Positions 26,610 to 36,702 of a DNA stretch of 64,000 bases are shown here, one piece after another. This DNA is from JAKFWF01 sp963750535 (GTDB lineage: Bacteria > Pseudomonadota > Alphaproteobacteria > Rhizobiales > Hyphomicrobiaceae). Each line of letters starts with the position of its first letter. Position 1 is the stretch's first letter. Below the pieces are notes generated by a model. The model was given only the letters and a program-made list of their open reading frames with translations, made no database searches and was not told the origin of the DNA. The stretch spans positions 1 to 64,000 of the forward strand of contig CAVVRF010000020.1 of the NCBI GenBank assembly GCA_963750535.1. The letters are read 5' to 3'. Made by a program: the position numbers and the translations under genes.

Positions 26610-28322
26610 TCATCCTGTGCTCCGCTGCTTGCTGGCTTCACTGGTCACGATCAGCGGCAAGTCGCGTGCCGACTTGATGACGACGATGTCGATTTTCGAT
26701 GCCGATCCGCGCACCTCGACCGTTTCGCGCCCGGCACCCGGCAGGTCAATGCCGGCCAGCTCGGCGACGGTGCGTGAAACGATCAGCTGGCAATCCTTGT
26801 CCTTGGTCAGTGCCTCGAGGCGGCTCGCCTCGTTGACCGTGCTGCCGACGACGGTGAGCGCGGCGGTCGCGCTGTCGCCGATGCGACCGATGACGACCGG
26901 TCCGGCGTGGATGCCGATGCCAATCCTTATCCCCTCCGCGACCTCGGCCGACAGGCGATGGTTGACGTCGTCGAGCGCGAGGTCGATGGCGCGGGCCGCG
27001 GCCAGTGCCTCGCGGCAGCCCTCGGCGATGGTGGTCTGATGGCCGAAAACCGCCATCAGTCCGTCGCCCATGTATTTGTCGATCCACCCGCCTTCGGAAC
27101 GGATCGCCGAGCCGACGCTGGCAAAAAACTGGTTGAGAAGAAAGACGATGTCGAACGGCAAGCGGTGCTGCGAGAGCTTGGTGAAGCCGCGCACGTCGAG
27201 GAACAGGATCGCGACCGGCCTCTCGACGCCCTCGCCGCTGCTTGCGTCGTGTCCGAGCCGCATCTGCGGGTTGGCGCTCGGTGCGACCAGCCGGGTCACG
27301 GCGATGCTGGTGGTCGGACGCAGCTGGCAAGCCAGGCGAATGTTCGCCGGGGCGCCGATGCGCTGCAGCGTCGCATGCTCCGCCGCCGTGGGGGCCGGCA
27401 GGGCATCGCCACCGTGGTCGATACGCACGCGGCAGGTGGAGCACCGCGCCCGCCCGCCGCATACCGACGTGTGCGGGATGCCGTTCATGCGGCTGATCTC
27501 GAGCAGGCTCGGGCCGACCGCGGATTTCACCTGCGGACCGCCGGCGTAGGTGACGACCAGGGTTGGGCCGGCACGGTTCGACACGTGCCTGAACGCATAG
27601 CTTGCCGCGACAAGGCTGAGCAGGCCGGCGTAGAAGGTCCAGCTCAGTTCGCGCACCTTCAGCATATCGGCAACCGCGGCGCCGGTCGGCCAATGCAGCT
27701 CACCTCGTGCCCGGGCGAGCACTGCCGGATCGGCGAACAGGGCGTGCGCTTCGCGGGCGGCTGCGAGGAACCCCGTCAGGGAAAGTATCGGCAGCGCGAT
27801 CGCAGCGGCGAAAACCCATGGCCGATAATCCCGATACCAGCGTCGCGTGCGCAACCAGAAGTCTATGCCGATGCAAGCGTGCAACCACACGATCAAAAGC
27901 AGGCAAGCCTGCCAAAGCGCCTGGCCGGGCCACAGCAGATAGGCGACCGAGGTGTACGAATAGAAGAAATCCGTTTGGCTCGTGTAATAGCCCATCGCCA
28001 CCGCGTGCGGGATCAGCAGCGCCGGAACGAGCAGACCGCTCCCGATCTGGAACCACTCGAGCGGCGGCATGCGCAGCGTGCGCCGTGCCGCGAGCTTGCC
28101 CAGTCCGAGCGTCATGTGGGTCAGCACGGCGACCAGGAGCAAGACGCGCGCCGGCAACGAGTGCGTCAATTGCAGCCGCCAATCCTGCACGCGGTCCATC
28201 GCCTCGAGCCCGGCCAAGCCAACAGCGTGATTGGCGAAATGCAACAGCACGAACGCGAACATGACGAGGCCGCTCGCCAGTCTCAGTGGCTGCAGGCGCG
28301 GATTGGTGAACGCATCGAGCAT
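26610..28322 (-). CDS. cyaC: CyaC-like redox-sensing adenylate cyclase (haem membrane anchor, [2Fe-2S] domain, class III cyclase)
   Basis: 570 residues in three parts. Residues 1-245 hold six hydrophobic segments with single histidines near 28, 69, 106 and 148, the tetra-His pattern of dihaem succinate dehydrogenase anchors. Residues 255-345 form a plant-type ferredoxin domain with Cys288, Cys294, Cys297 and Cys332. Residues 365-550 are a class III cyclase with metal-binding Asp376 (FLDVRGF) and Asp420 (KYMGDG), ATP-selecting Lys416, and Asn497 and Arg501 (TVNEASR). This is the layout of Sinorhizobium meliloti CyaC, a quinone/redox-responsive cyclase. It probably makes cAMP from ATP according to respiratory-chain state. 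It follows a cNMP-binding gene by 22 bp in the same operon. Confidence 0.9.
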   Translation of the reverse strand: MLDAFTNPRLQPLRLASGLVMFAFVLLHFANHAVGLAGLEAMDRVQDWRLQLTHSLPARVLLLVAVLTHMTLGLGKLAARRTLRMPPLEWFQIGSGLLVPALLIPHAVAMGYYTSQTDFFYSYTSVAYLLWPGQALWQACLLLIVWLHACIGIDFWLRTRRWYRDYRPWVFAAAIALPILSLTGFLAAAREAHALFADPAVLARARGELHWPTGAAVADMLKVRELSWTFYAGLLSLVAASYAFRHVSNRAGPTLVVTYAGGPQVKSAVGPSLLEISRMNGIPHTSVCGGRARCSTCRVRIDHGGDALPAPTAAEHATLQRIGAPANIRLACQLRPTTSIAVTRLVAPSANPQMRLGHDASSGEGVERPVAILFLDVRGFTKLSQHRLPFDIVFLLNQFFASVGSAIRSEGGWIDKYMGDGLMAVFGHQTTIAEGCREALAAARAIDLALDDVNHRLSAEVAEGIRIGIGIHAGPVVIGRIGDSATAALTVVGSTVNEASRLEALTKDKDCQLIVSRTVAELAGIDLPGAGRETVEVRGSASKIDIVVIKSARDLPLIVTSEASKQRSTG

Positions 28323-28344
28323 CGTCGGCCTGCGGTTGGCGTGA

Positions 28345-28815
28345 TCAGGTCGGAGCGCTGAGCGCCCGCAGCCGGCTGCGCGCCTCCGAAAGCTCGCTCG
28401 ATGTGCGGGCGAGGCGTTGCGCCAATGTCTTCATGATCTCGATCGACAGCTCGGGGTGCTCGTTGAGCAGCTCCAGGAACCTCGCCTTGGTGATCCGCAG
28501 CGTGTCGAGCTGCGTGATCGCCCTTATCGTGGCGGTGCGGGGAACCTCGCAAAGGATCGCAACCTCGCCGACAATTGCGTTGCGCTCCATTGTGGCGACC
28601 GAGATCGCGCCTTTCGGTGCGTCGACCAGAACATCGGCTTGCCCCTCGATGATGACATAGGCCGCATCACCTTCGTCGCCCTGCCGAAACAAGATCTGAC
28701 CGGGCGCGAATACGATCCGCTCCGAGGTGAAGGCCAACAACTTGAGCTTCTGAGAGTTGATGTGGGCGAACAGCGGTATGCGCCGCATCACCGATACCTC
28801 GTCCTGTATACTCAT
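28345..28815 (-). CDS. Stand-alone cyclic-nucleotide-binding domain protein
   Basis: 156 residues, one CNB domain plus a C-terminal helix, without a DNA-binding domain or other output. Beta-roll motifs are clear (FAPGQILFRQGDEGDAAYVI, VGEVAILCEVPRTATIRAI). The phosphate-binding cassette reads VGEVAILCEVPRTATIRA: the Glu-x-x-Ile and Arg-Thr-Ala positions fit cAMP binding. It lies directly upstream of cyaC and downstream of the ABC-like gene, so the likely role is local cAMP readout or buffering, perhaps by contacting the ABC-like membrane protein. GGAG precedes the start. Confidence 0.88.
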   Translation of the reverse strand: MSIQDEVSVMRRIPLFAHINSQKLKLLAFTSERIVFAPGQILFRQGDEGDAAYVIIEGQADVLVDAPKGAISVATMERNAIVGEVAILCEVPRTATIRAITQLDTLRITKARFLELLNEHPELSIEIMKTLAQRLARTSSELSEARSRLRALSAPT

Positions 28816-28851
28816 CTCGCTACTCCGGATCTGCTGGCCATGGTCGCTCCC

Positions 28852-31572
28852 TCATGCGACCAGACGTTGAAGGTGCTTATTGGTTTCCAGAAGTGCGGCG
28901 GGCGCACCGTCGGCCGCGACGCGGCCATCACGGAACACCACCACGCGATCGAAGATGTCGACCAGCGTCGGGCTCGCCAGAACCCAGAAAGCCCCGAACT
29001 TCGGGCGCTGCCCTTCCGGTCGGGCGGCCTTCGACACGGACGCCAGGATCGCGCGCTGGGCGCGCGCGCTGAGGCTGCTGAGCCCGCGATTGACGATCAG
29101 CAGGTCGGGCCGTTTCAGAAGCGCCCGGGCGACGGCGATCTTCTGGCGCTGGACTTGTGACAGGCGCTTGCCGGCCGGTCCGACGACAAAGCCAAGTCCT
29201 GCAATCAGCACAATGTCGCGAAGTCCGAGCTCCAGCAGGGTTTCACGCACCGCCTGCCGCACGCGCTGCGTCGCGTCGGCGACACCGTGCGTCACCCGGC
29301 CGAACAGGATGTTGGCCTCGAGCGACGAGCCGGCGTTGAAGCGATCGGGCTCGTAGATTGCGACCTGTGCGCCTTCGCCGCCGGCAATGCGCTCGATCAG
29401 CAGTCTGCGCGCATCGACGATGCGTGCACGTATTTCATCGGACAGCAGGCTGAGGCGATGCACCGGCTCAATGTAGCCGAACGCCAATCCCATAACCAGC
29501 TGGCGGTCGGCGATCCCGACCGTATCGAAGTCGCGATCGGCGATCCGCGAATTGAGCGACTTGTACGACGGCACCTCTTCCGGGCGGACCAGGCTCAATC
29601 GGTCGAAGAACGGATGGTCAGGCGGCAGGTCGCCGAACAGCTCGACGACGGTCGCCAGGATGCGGCTGCCGACCGAATAGAGCTGATTGTCAAGGTTTTG
29701 CTCGGCAAGGATCTCGAGCACCACCGGATTGGCGGCAAGCTGCTCGGCCTTGAATGCCTGATCGAGGGCGGCGCCGAAAACGAGGTTCTCGGCGATCGAT
29801 GCCTGCGCCTGATAGCGGTCGGGATCGAATGGCTCGACCAGGTTCTCGATCGAGGCGGCGACGATCTTCTTCTTGAGCGCGATGCGGGCTTCGAGGATGC
29901 GAGCCTCGAGGTTGCTGCCGCCGATCGCGCTGTGCGAGCTGCGCAAGCCGAACTCGAATACGTCGTCGTCGAGATCGACGATGGCGAGAACGTCGATGAT
30001 CTGCCGGTCGATATCGGCGCCGCCGGCGGCGCCGACGCGCTCGTAGTCGACCCAGTCGGCCTCGATGTCGAGCTCGGAATTGCCCGATGCCCTGGCCTCG
30101 CTGACATAGTCGCCGTGCCGCTGGCTCGATTCCGGCAGCCGAAGCGGATAGTTCATCAGCCCCTGCAGCAGGCATTCCCGCAGCGACACGTTGCGCAAAT
30201 AGGTGTCAGGGCCGACATAGGCGATACGGCGACCGGTAACCGACTCCGGCATGCCTTCGAGCTGCTGCTCCCCGATCTTGATGCGGCCGGCGGTCGGCAG
30301 CACGAGCTGGGCGAGCGCTTCGGCGGCAGCTTCGGCGCCGGCATTGATGTCGCCTACCGCGGCAACCCATTCACCCGGTGCAAGGGTCATGTCGGTCGGC
30401 TCCAGCACCTTGGCGCCGGTGTCATCCGTCACCGTCAGGCCGCGAACCTCGATCGCTTCGGCCAAGCGGCGCGACGGTTGGGGATCGGCGGGCTGCAGGT
30501 GCGCCGCCTTCAATGGCTCGGGCGAGAACTGCTCGACTCACCTGCGCGTACTTGATCTGCACGTCCTGGCGCTGCTGGTCCCAGTCGATCAGCTCCTTGA
30601 TCGGCCCGGCAGGTCCTTGTAGGCGGCGATGACCGCCACCAGCTGGCCGATGTCGAGGCTGCCGCTGATCGCGAAATAGCCGCCGACCAGGTAGAACAGG
30701 AACGGCGTCACCTGGGCGAGGAAGTTGTTCAGGAACTTGACGAAGAACTTCCGCTGGTAGAGCTCGAAGCGGATGTCGAAGATGCGCGCCGAGGCGGTCG
30801 TGCGATATCGGCGCGCTCGTAGTTCGACGTGTCGTTGGTGTGGACCTCGGCGATGCCGTCGACGACCTCGCCGACGCGGCCGGCGAGCTCGCGGGCGGTG
30901 AGCTGGCGCTGCTTGCCGAGCACCAGCAACCGCTTGCGCAGCCGCGGGATGAGAAACGCCTGCACCCAGACGATGCCGGCAGCGATGGAGCCGAGCAAGA
31001 CATTCTGCACCAGGATGAAGACCATCGCGGTCAGCGCCTGGCCGCCGAGGAAGACCGGCTGCACGAAGGCGTCGCCGATGAAGCCGCCCAGCGGCTCGAC
31101 CTCGTCCTTGACCATGCGTCGCGACTTCGGCCGGCTTCACCTTCTGGAAGTGCGGAAGGGGAAAGCGCAGCACGCGGTCGAACAGCTCGAAGCGCAGGCG
31201 GCGCAGCATGCGCTCGCCCAGCCGGCCCTTGAAGGTGTTGATGTAGAATTTGAAAAGTCCGTTGACGCAGACCAAAGCCAGGAACACGAGACTGAGCGAA
31301 AGTAGGGTTTCCATGCGCCCGAGCTCGAACCCATCGAACAGGTGGAGCGTGGTGCCGCCGAGCCACTCGGGAAGGGAAAAGCTGATGGCGAAAGCCCGAA
31401 CTGTCGCGTCAGGCGTGTCAAAACCTTTGCCCTGGATCGGCCCATTGACGATGAGCTTGGGCAGGTCGAGAGCCATGAACAGGAACGGTAGTGACGCCAG
31501 GATGACAAAGATGATCCATAGCTGGTCGCGCCTCGTGTGCTTCCAGATATAGCGGAACAGGTTTGGGTCCAT
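28852..31572 (-). CDS. ABC-exporter-like membrane protein with degenerate ATPase domain (four indels)
   Basis: About 905 residues if repaired. The N-terminal 330 residues form an ABC type-1 exporter membrane domain with several helices. The C-terminal 550 residues are an ABC ATPase in fold but not in motifs. The Walker A position reads GDINAGAEAA, with no Gly-Lys-Ser. The signature is LSQVQRQKIAVARALL, Walker B is LLIVNRGLSSL without Asp-Glu, and the switch His is lost (VLASPTLVD). About 300 extra residues separate the Walker A half from the signature half. Frame changes near 31116 (+1), 30802, 30608 (each -1 or +2) and 30539 (+1) are probably sequencing errors. It starts the operon with the cNMP-binding protein and cyclase. 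I infer a non-hydrolysing or regulatory transporter relative. Confidence 0.8.
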
Positions 31573-31876
31573 GTGCAGGATGCAAGCCTCGGTCGCCTCG
31601 ATGCGTCACGCGCGGATGACAATTCTCACATACCGATCACAGCGAGAATGTCGATGCAAAGCCATTGCTTTCCTGTGCGCGGAAACACGATATTGTGATC
31701 CGGTCCGGGGGCCGCCGAGGCGTGATGGCGCTTCGGATGTCGGCAACGCGGGAGGGCCGGCCTGACGAAGCGTATTCCATTCAGTTTGCAGTGGCAGTGG
31801 TATTTGGCACAGGCTAGCCTGCCGGCTGGCGCGCACGGTGATGATATTCGACCATCAATCGAGAGGGAGCAAGGGC

Positions 31877-33100
31877 GTGCGAGCGATTAGCGACCAGTTC
31901 CGGCTGCTCATCTATAGCCACGATACTTTCGGGCTTGGGCATCTGCGACGCTGCCGAGCGATAGCCCATGCGATCGCCGCGCACCGGCAGGACATCTCCT
32001 GCCTCATACTTTCGGGTTCACCGATCATCGGTTCCTACGGGTTCAGGCCACGGGTCGACTTCGTGCGATTTCCAGGCGTCGTGAAGCTGCGCAACGGATC
32101 CTACTCGCCACGCGGCCTCGACATCTCGATCGAGGACGCCATCTCCATCCGCGAGAAGCTGATCCGGTCCAGCGCAGAGGCGTTCCGGCCGCACATCTTC
32201 CTGGTCGACAAGGAGCCGCTCGGTCTGCGCGGCGAGGTCGGCCCCACGCTGACGATGCTCAAGGAGAGCGGCACGCGCCTTGTGCTGGGCCTGCGCGACA
32301 TCATGGACGACCAGGACCAGCTCGCCGAGGAATGGGATCGCAAGGCGGTGATGCCGGCGCTGATGGACCTCTACGACGATATATGGGTCTACGGCTCGAA
32401 CAGCATCTATGATCCGCTGGCCGGATTGAAGGTTCCGCCGGCGGTGCGGCGCAAGATGTCGTATATGGGATATCTGCGCCGGAATGTCGGGTACGAGGGC
32501 GAGTTCGAGCGTGCGTCGACGGCGGCGATGCCGGACAAGTTCATTCTGGTCACGACCGGCGGTGGCGGCGACGGCGCGTCGCTGGTCGACTGGGTCATCA
32601 GCGCCTGCGAGCATACCGAGTTGCCGCACAATCTCCTCATCGTGCTCGGCCCGTTCATGCCCGCCAAGCAGCAGGCCGCATTCAAGGCGCGAACATCGCG
32701 ACTGCCGAATGTGACGCTGGCGACCTTCGTGCCCGACCTGGATCGCGTGATGAGCAAGGCTTCGGCGGTCATTGCCATGGGGGGCTACAACACGTTCTGC
32801 GAGATACTGGCCGCCGATAAGCCGGCATTGATCGTGCCGCGAACCGTGCCACGGCTCGAGCAGTTCATCCGCGCCGACCGGATGTCGAAGCTCGGCCTCG
32901 TCTCGATGCTGGTGGACGACGACCATCGATCGATACCGGCAATGGCGGAGGCGATACGCCGGTTGCCCGACCAGCCGGCGCCGTCGACCGTGAAGCTCGC
33001 CGGATACGTCGACGGCTTCGACGCCATCAACATGGTCATCGACGGCTGGCTTGGCCCATGCAACGCCGAAAGTCGCCCCCTCGAGCTGATCAGCGGATGA
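31877..33100 (+). CDS. COG4671-type predicted glycosyltransferase
   Basis: About 407 residues with a GT-B fold like MurG. The N-terminal motif LLIYSHDTFGLGHLRRC and C-terminal GGYNTFCEILAADKPALIVPR, where the nucleotide-sugar usually binds, are typical of COG4671. Donor and acceptor are unknown. GTG 31877 is chosen because AGGGAG lies 7 bases upstream. GTG 31838 or ATG 31841 would add 12-13 residues but lack a ribosome site. It is the first gene of a long coupled operon, divergent from the ABC-like/cyclase operon across about 300 bp that must hold both promoters. Its stop overlaps the next start as ATGA. Confidence 0.85.
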   Translation: MRAISDQFRLLIYSHDTFGLGHLRRCRAIAHAIAAHRQDISCLILSGSPIIGSYGFRPRVDFVRFPGVVKLRNGSYSPRGLDISIEDAISIREKLIRSSAEAFRPHIFLVDKEPLGLRGEVGPTLTMLKESGTRLVLGLRDIMDDQDQLAEEWDRKAVMPALMDLYDDIWVYGSNSIYDPLAGLKVPPAVRRKMSYMGYLRRNVGYEGEFERASTAAMPDKFILVTTGGGGDGASLVDWVISACEHTELPHNLLIVLGPFMPAKQQAAFKARTSRLPNVTLATFVPDLDRVMSKASAVIAMGGYNTFCEILAADKPALIVPRTVPRLEQFIRADRMSKLGLVSMLVDDDHRSIPAMAEAIRRLPDQPAPSTVKLAGYVDGFDAINMVIDGWLGPCNAESRPLELISG

Positions 33101-34423
33101 CTGTCGCGACAACCGGGGGGCCGGTCGGGTCGGAAGCCGCGGTCGTCAATAGCAGTGATGCCCTGGCGGTCGTGATGAAGGGCTATCCGCGCCTGTCGGA
33201 GACGTTCATCGCGCAGGAGCTGCTGAGCCTGCAGCGGCGCGGCATCGCGTTCACGATCTACGCCTTGCGCCAGCCGACAGATGGTCGAGTGCATCCGGTG
33301 CACGAGGCGATACGGGCGCCGGTTCGCTATCTGCCGGAGTACCTCTATCAGGCGCCGATGCGGGTCCTGTCGGCATGGCGGCGGGTGCGGGCGCGGAACG
33401 AGTGGGCGGCGGGCTACCGTCGCGCGCTCGGCGCATGGTGGCGCGACCTGATGCGGGATCCAACGCCGAACCGTGTGCGCCGCTGGGGGCAGGCCCTGGT
33501 GCTGGCCGACGAGCTGCCGGAAGGCACGCGGCACATCTACGTGCACTTCCTGCACACGCCGGCCTCGGTGACGCGGTACGCGGCGATGATCCGTGGATTG
33601 CGTTGGAGCGCGTCGGCCCATGCCAAGGACATCTACACGATCCCGCCCTGGGAGAAGGCCGGGAAGATCGCCGACATGGCCTGGATGGTGACTTGCACGG
33701 CGGCCAACGTCAGTCATTTGCGGGCGCTTGCGCGGCGGGCACGGCGACAAGATCGAGCTGCTCTATCATGGCCTCGACCTGTCCCGGTTCGGTGAGCACC
33801 AGCGCTGCGCCGGATCGCGAGACGGCGGTGATGCCGCGGCGCCGGTCGAATTGCTGTCGGTCGGGCGGGCGGTGGCCAAGAAGGGCTATGATGTCCTGCT
33901 CGAGGCATTGGCACGATTGCCGCCCGGCCTGGCATGGCATCTAACCCATATCGGCGGCGGCGAGTTGCGGCCGAGGCTGCAGGCAACCGCCAGGCGGCTC
34001 GGGCTCGATGATCGGATCTCCTGGCTCGGCGCGCGCACCCAGGAGGAGGTCCTGGCGGCCTATCGCGCGGCCGATCTGTTCGTGCTTGCCTCGCGGATCG
34101 CCGACGACGGCGATCGTGACGGCCTGCCGAACGTGTTGATGGAGGCGCAGAGCCAGGGTGTTGCGTGCGTGGCAACCGGGATCTCTGGCGTGCCCGAGCT
34201 CATTCGGGATCGCGAAACGGGAGTGCTCGTTCCGCCGGACGATCCCGCCGCGCTAGCAGGCGCGATCGAGGATCTGATCCGCGATCCGGCGCGGCGCCAT
34301 GTGCTGGGGCAGGCCGGCGCGCGACGTGTACGCCAGGCATTCGGCCACGACGCAGCGATCGGCCGATTGGCCGACCGTTTGCGCAGCGAAATCCAGGCCG
34401 CGCGGGTCGATGTCGTGTCATGA
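33097..34423 (+). CDS. Family 4 glycosyltransferase (colanic-acid type), one-base frameshift
   Basis: About 441 residues. The N-terminal domain starts AVVMKGYPRLSETFIAQELL, a common opening of exopolysaccharide GT4 enzymes. The C-terminal domain has LLSVGRAVAKKGYDVLLEAL and GLPNVLMEAQSQGVACVATG, the donor-binding E-x7-type region. One extra base at about 33733 splits the reading exactly between the domains. Repair gives HLRALAGGHGDK. It retains sugar from a nucleotide donor with retention of configuration, as the family does; the acceptor is unknown. ATGA overlaps couple it to both neighbours. Confidence 0.85.
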
Positions 34424-35554
34424 GGATCGCATTCTACGCGCCGCTGAAAGCGCCGGACGATCCGGTGCCGTCAGGCGACCGGCTGATCGGTCAGATGCTC
34501 GTCAAGGCGCTTGAAGCTGGCGGGCACGAGGTTCTTATCGTATCGAGACTGCGCTCGTTCGATCGCCAGGGCGATGCCGAGCGGCAGGCCCGCATCGAAC
34601 GGATCGGAGCGCGCGAGAGCATGCGTACGCTCCGTCGGATGCTGGCGTCGGGCTGGGCTCCTGACGTCTGGCTGACCTACCATCTCTATCACAAGGCACC
34701 GGACTGGCTCGGCCCGCCGGCGGCTCGCGCGCTCGGCATTCCCTATTGTGTTGCCGAGGCCTCGTCGACGCCAAGGCACGCCGACGGGCCGATGGGCGCT
34801 CGGCCACCGTGCCGTCGTCGCGGCGCTCGCCGAGGCCTCCCTGGTCATCAGCATCAACCCCAAGGATGTGCCGGGCATCGGGCCGCTGGTCGGACCGAAG
34901 GCGCGGCTGGCTTCGATCCCGCCGTTCATCGATGGCGCGATCTTTCGCGCGGCGCGCGACGCGCGATCGGAGCACCGGGACCGGCTTGCCCGGCAATTCG
35001 CGCTCGACACGACGCAGCCGTGGCTCCTGGCGGTCGGCATGATGCGCGACGGCGACAAGGCACGAAGCTACGAGATCCTGGCGCACGCCTTGGCGCTGCT
35101 GGCGGATCGCTCCTGGCAGCTGCTGATCGTCGGCGACGGGGCGGCGCGTGAGACGGTCGAAGCAGGCTTTGCCGGCCTGTCGCGGCGCGTCCGCTTCTGC
35201 GGTGCGTGTCCGGCGTCCGAGGTTGCGGCGATCATGGCGTCGAGCGACCTGCTGGTTTGGCCCGCAATCAACGAGGCGATCGGCATGACCTTCATCGAGG
35301 CCGCCATGGCCGGGCTCCCTGCGGTGGGCGCGGACCGGCCGGGCGTCGCCGCTGCCGTCGAGCACGACGTGACCGGGCTGTTGGCGCCGGAGGCCGACGC
35401 GCCGGCATTCGCCAATGCGGTGGCGCGACTGCTGGAAAATGCCGAGTTGCGCCGGCGAATGGGCACTGCAGCAGCGAGCCGTGCTGCAGTGCGCAATGAC
35501 CTTGTCACCTCAGGCAAGCTAGTCTGTGCGGAGTTGGAGGCGGTGGCCCGATGA
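34420..35554 (+). CDS. Family 4-like glycosyltransferase, one-base frameshift
   Basis: About 377 residues, GT-B fold. The N-terminus (RIAFYAPLKAPDDPVPSGDR) is that of a GT4 subgroup often seen in cell-envelope clusters. The C-terminal half has LLAVGMMRDGDK, VRFCGACPASEVAAIM and NEAIGMTFIEAAMAGLPAVG, including the conserved Glu pair for donor binding. A G run at 34786-34788 appears one base too long, and repair restores ADGRWALGHRAVV. It overlaps the genes on either side by ATGA. Acceptor and donor are unknown. Confidence 0.85.
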
Positions 35555-36702
35555 AACCGCGGCTCTTGTTCTATGTGCAACATCTGCTCGGCGTCGGTCA
35601 TGTCAAGCGCGCGGCGGCAATCGCTCGCGCCGCGACCGAGCACTTCGACGTGCACGTTGCGCTTGGCGGCATGCCGGTGGCGCTCGCCGATTTCGGCTCC
35701 GCGACTCTCCATCAGCTGCCGCCGGCGCGGGCCGAGGACTTGAGCTTCAAAGTGCTGCTCGACGCCGCCGGCCGGCCGATCGACGACGGCTGGCGCGAGC
35801 GGCGCAAGGCAGCACTCCTGGCGCTCGCCGAGAGGGTCGCCCCGCGCGTGCTGCTGGTCGAGCATTATCCTTTCGGCCGCGGCAAGTTCGGATTCGAGCT
35901 CTTGCCGCTGTTCGCGCTCGTCAGGGCGAGGGCCGGCACCCGGATCCTGTGCTCGGTGCGCGAAGTGCTCGTCGAGAAGCGTGCCGATGGCAAGGCCGAA
36001 AAGGTCGTTGGCCTCCTCCGTCAGTGGTTCGACGCCGTCCTCGTCCACGGCGACGAAGCGATCATCGAGTTCGCCGCGACCTTTCCCGCCGCGGCCGCGA
36101 TCGCGGACATGATCGAGTACACCGGCTACGTCGTCGATGGCGCGCCGGCAGCCCCCAGGTCGCGGCCGCGCTCGCAGGCCGGCGAAGTCGTGGTTTCAAT
36201 CGGCGGCGGGGCCGTCGGCGCGAACCTGCTCGAGGCGGCGGTCGATGCGGCCCGATCAGGGGCGCTCGGCGCTCGTCACTGGCGGTTGCTGGCAGGCGCC
36301 AATTTGCCGGAAGAGGTGTTTCAGGCGTTGCGCGAAAGGGCGGCAGCGCACCCGCAATTAACCATCGAGCGTGCACGGCCCGATTTCCGCGAATTGCTGG
36401 AAAACGCAAGCTTGTCGATTTCGCAGGCCGGATACAACACGGTGATGGATATTCTGGCCGCCAGCTGCCCGGCCCTGGTCGTACCGTTCGCCGCCGAGGC
36501 GGAAAGCGAGCAGCGGTTCCGCGCCAGGGAGCTCGAGCGGCGCGGCCTGATCACGGTTCTGGAGGAAGCGGAGCTGACGCCGCGATCATTGGCCGCGGCT
36601 GCCGCCGCCACGCTCGCAAAGAGCGTCCCGGAGCACGCGATCAATCTCGAGGGCGCCCGCGGTACGGCGACGGCGCTGGCGCGTTGGGCGGGTGCAGCAT
36701 GA
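35551..36702 (+). CDS. Second COG4671/MurG-like glycosyltransferase
   Basis: 383 residues, distantly similar to the first gene of this operon. The opening LLFYVQHLLGVGHVKRA and the C-terminal ISQAGYNTVMDILAASCPA match the COG4671 pattern in both halves (GLGHLRR and GGYNTFCEIL in the paralogue). A Gly-rich loop, VVVSIGGGAVG, marks the start of the donor domain. The frame is intact. It is coupled by ATGA to the genes before and after. Two COG4671 and two GT4 enzymes together suggest that a glycan of at least four linkages is assembled. Confidence 0.85.
   Translation: MKPRLLFYVQHLLGVGHVKRAAAIARAATEHFDVHVALGGMPVALADFGSATLHQLPPARAEDLSFKVLLDAAGRPIDDGWRERRKAALLALAERVAPRVLLVEHYPFGRGKFGFELLPLFALVRARAGTRILCSVREVLVEKRADGKAEKVVGLLRQWFDAVLVHGDEAIIEFAATFPAAAAIADMIEYTGYVVDGAPAAPRSRPRSQAGEVVVSIGGGAVGANLLEAAVDAARSGALGARHWRLLAGANLPEEVFQALRERAAAHPQLTIERARPDFRELLENASLSISQAGYNTVMDILAASCPALVVPFAAEAESEQRFRARELERRGLITVLEEAELTPRSLAAAAAATLAKSVPEHAINLEGARGTATALARWAGAA

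Noticed and set aside
26907..28361. Long plus-strand frame opposite the cyclase gene
   Set aside because: Antisense to a gene with all catalytic residues in place; no start site signal.
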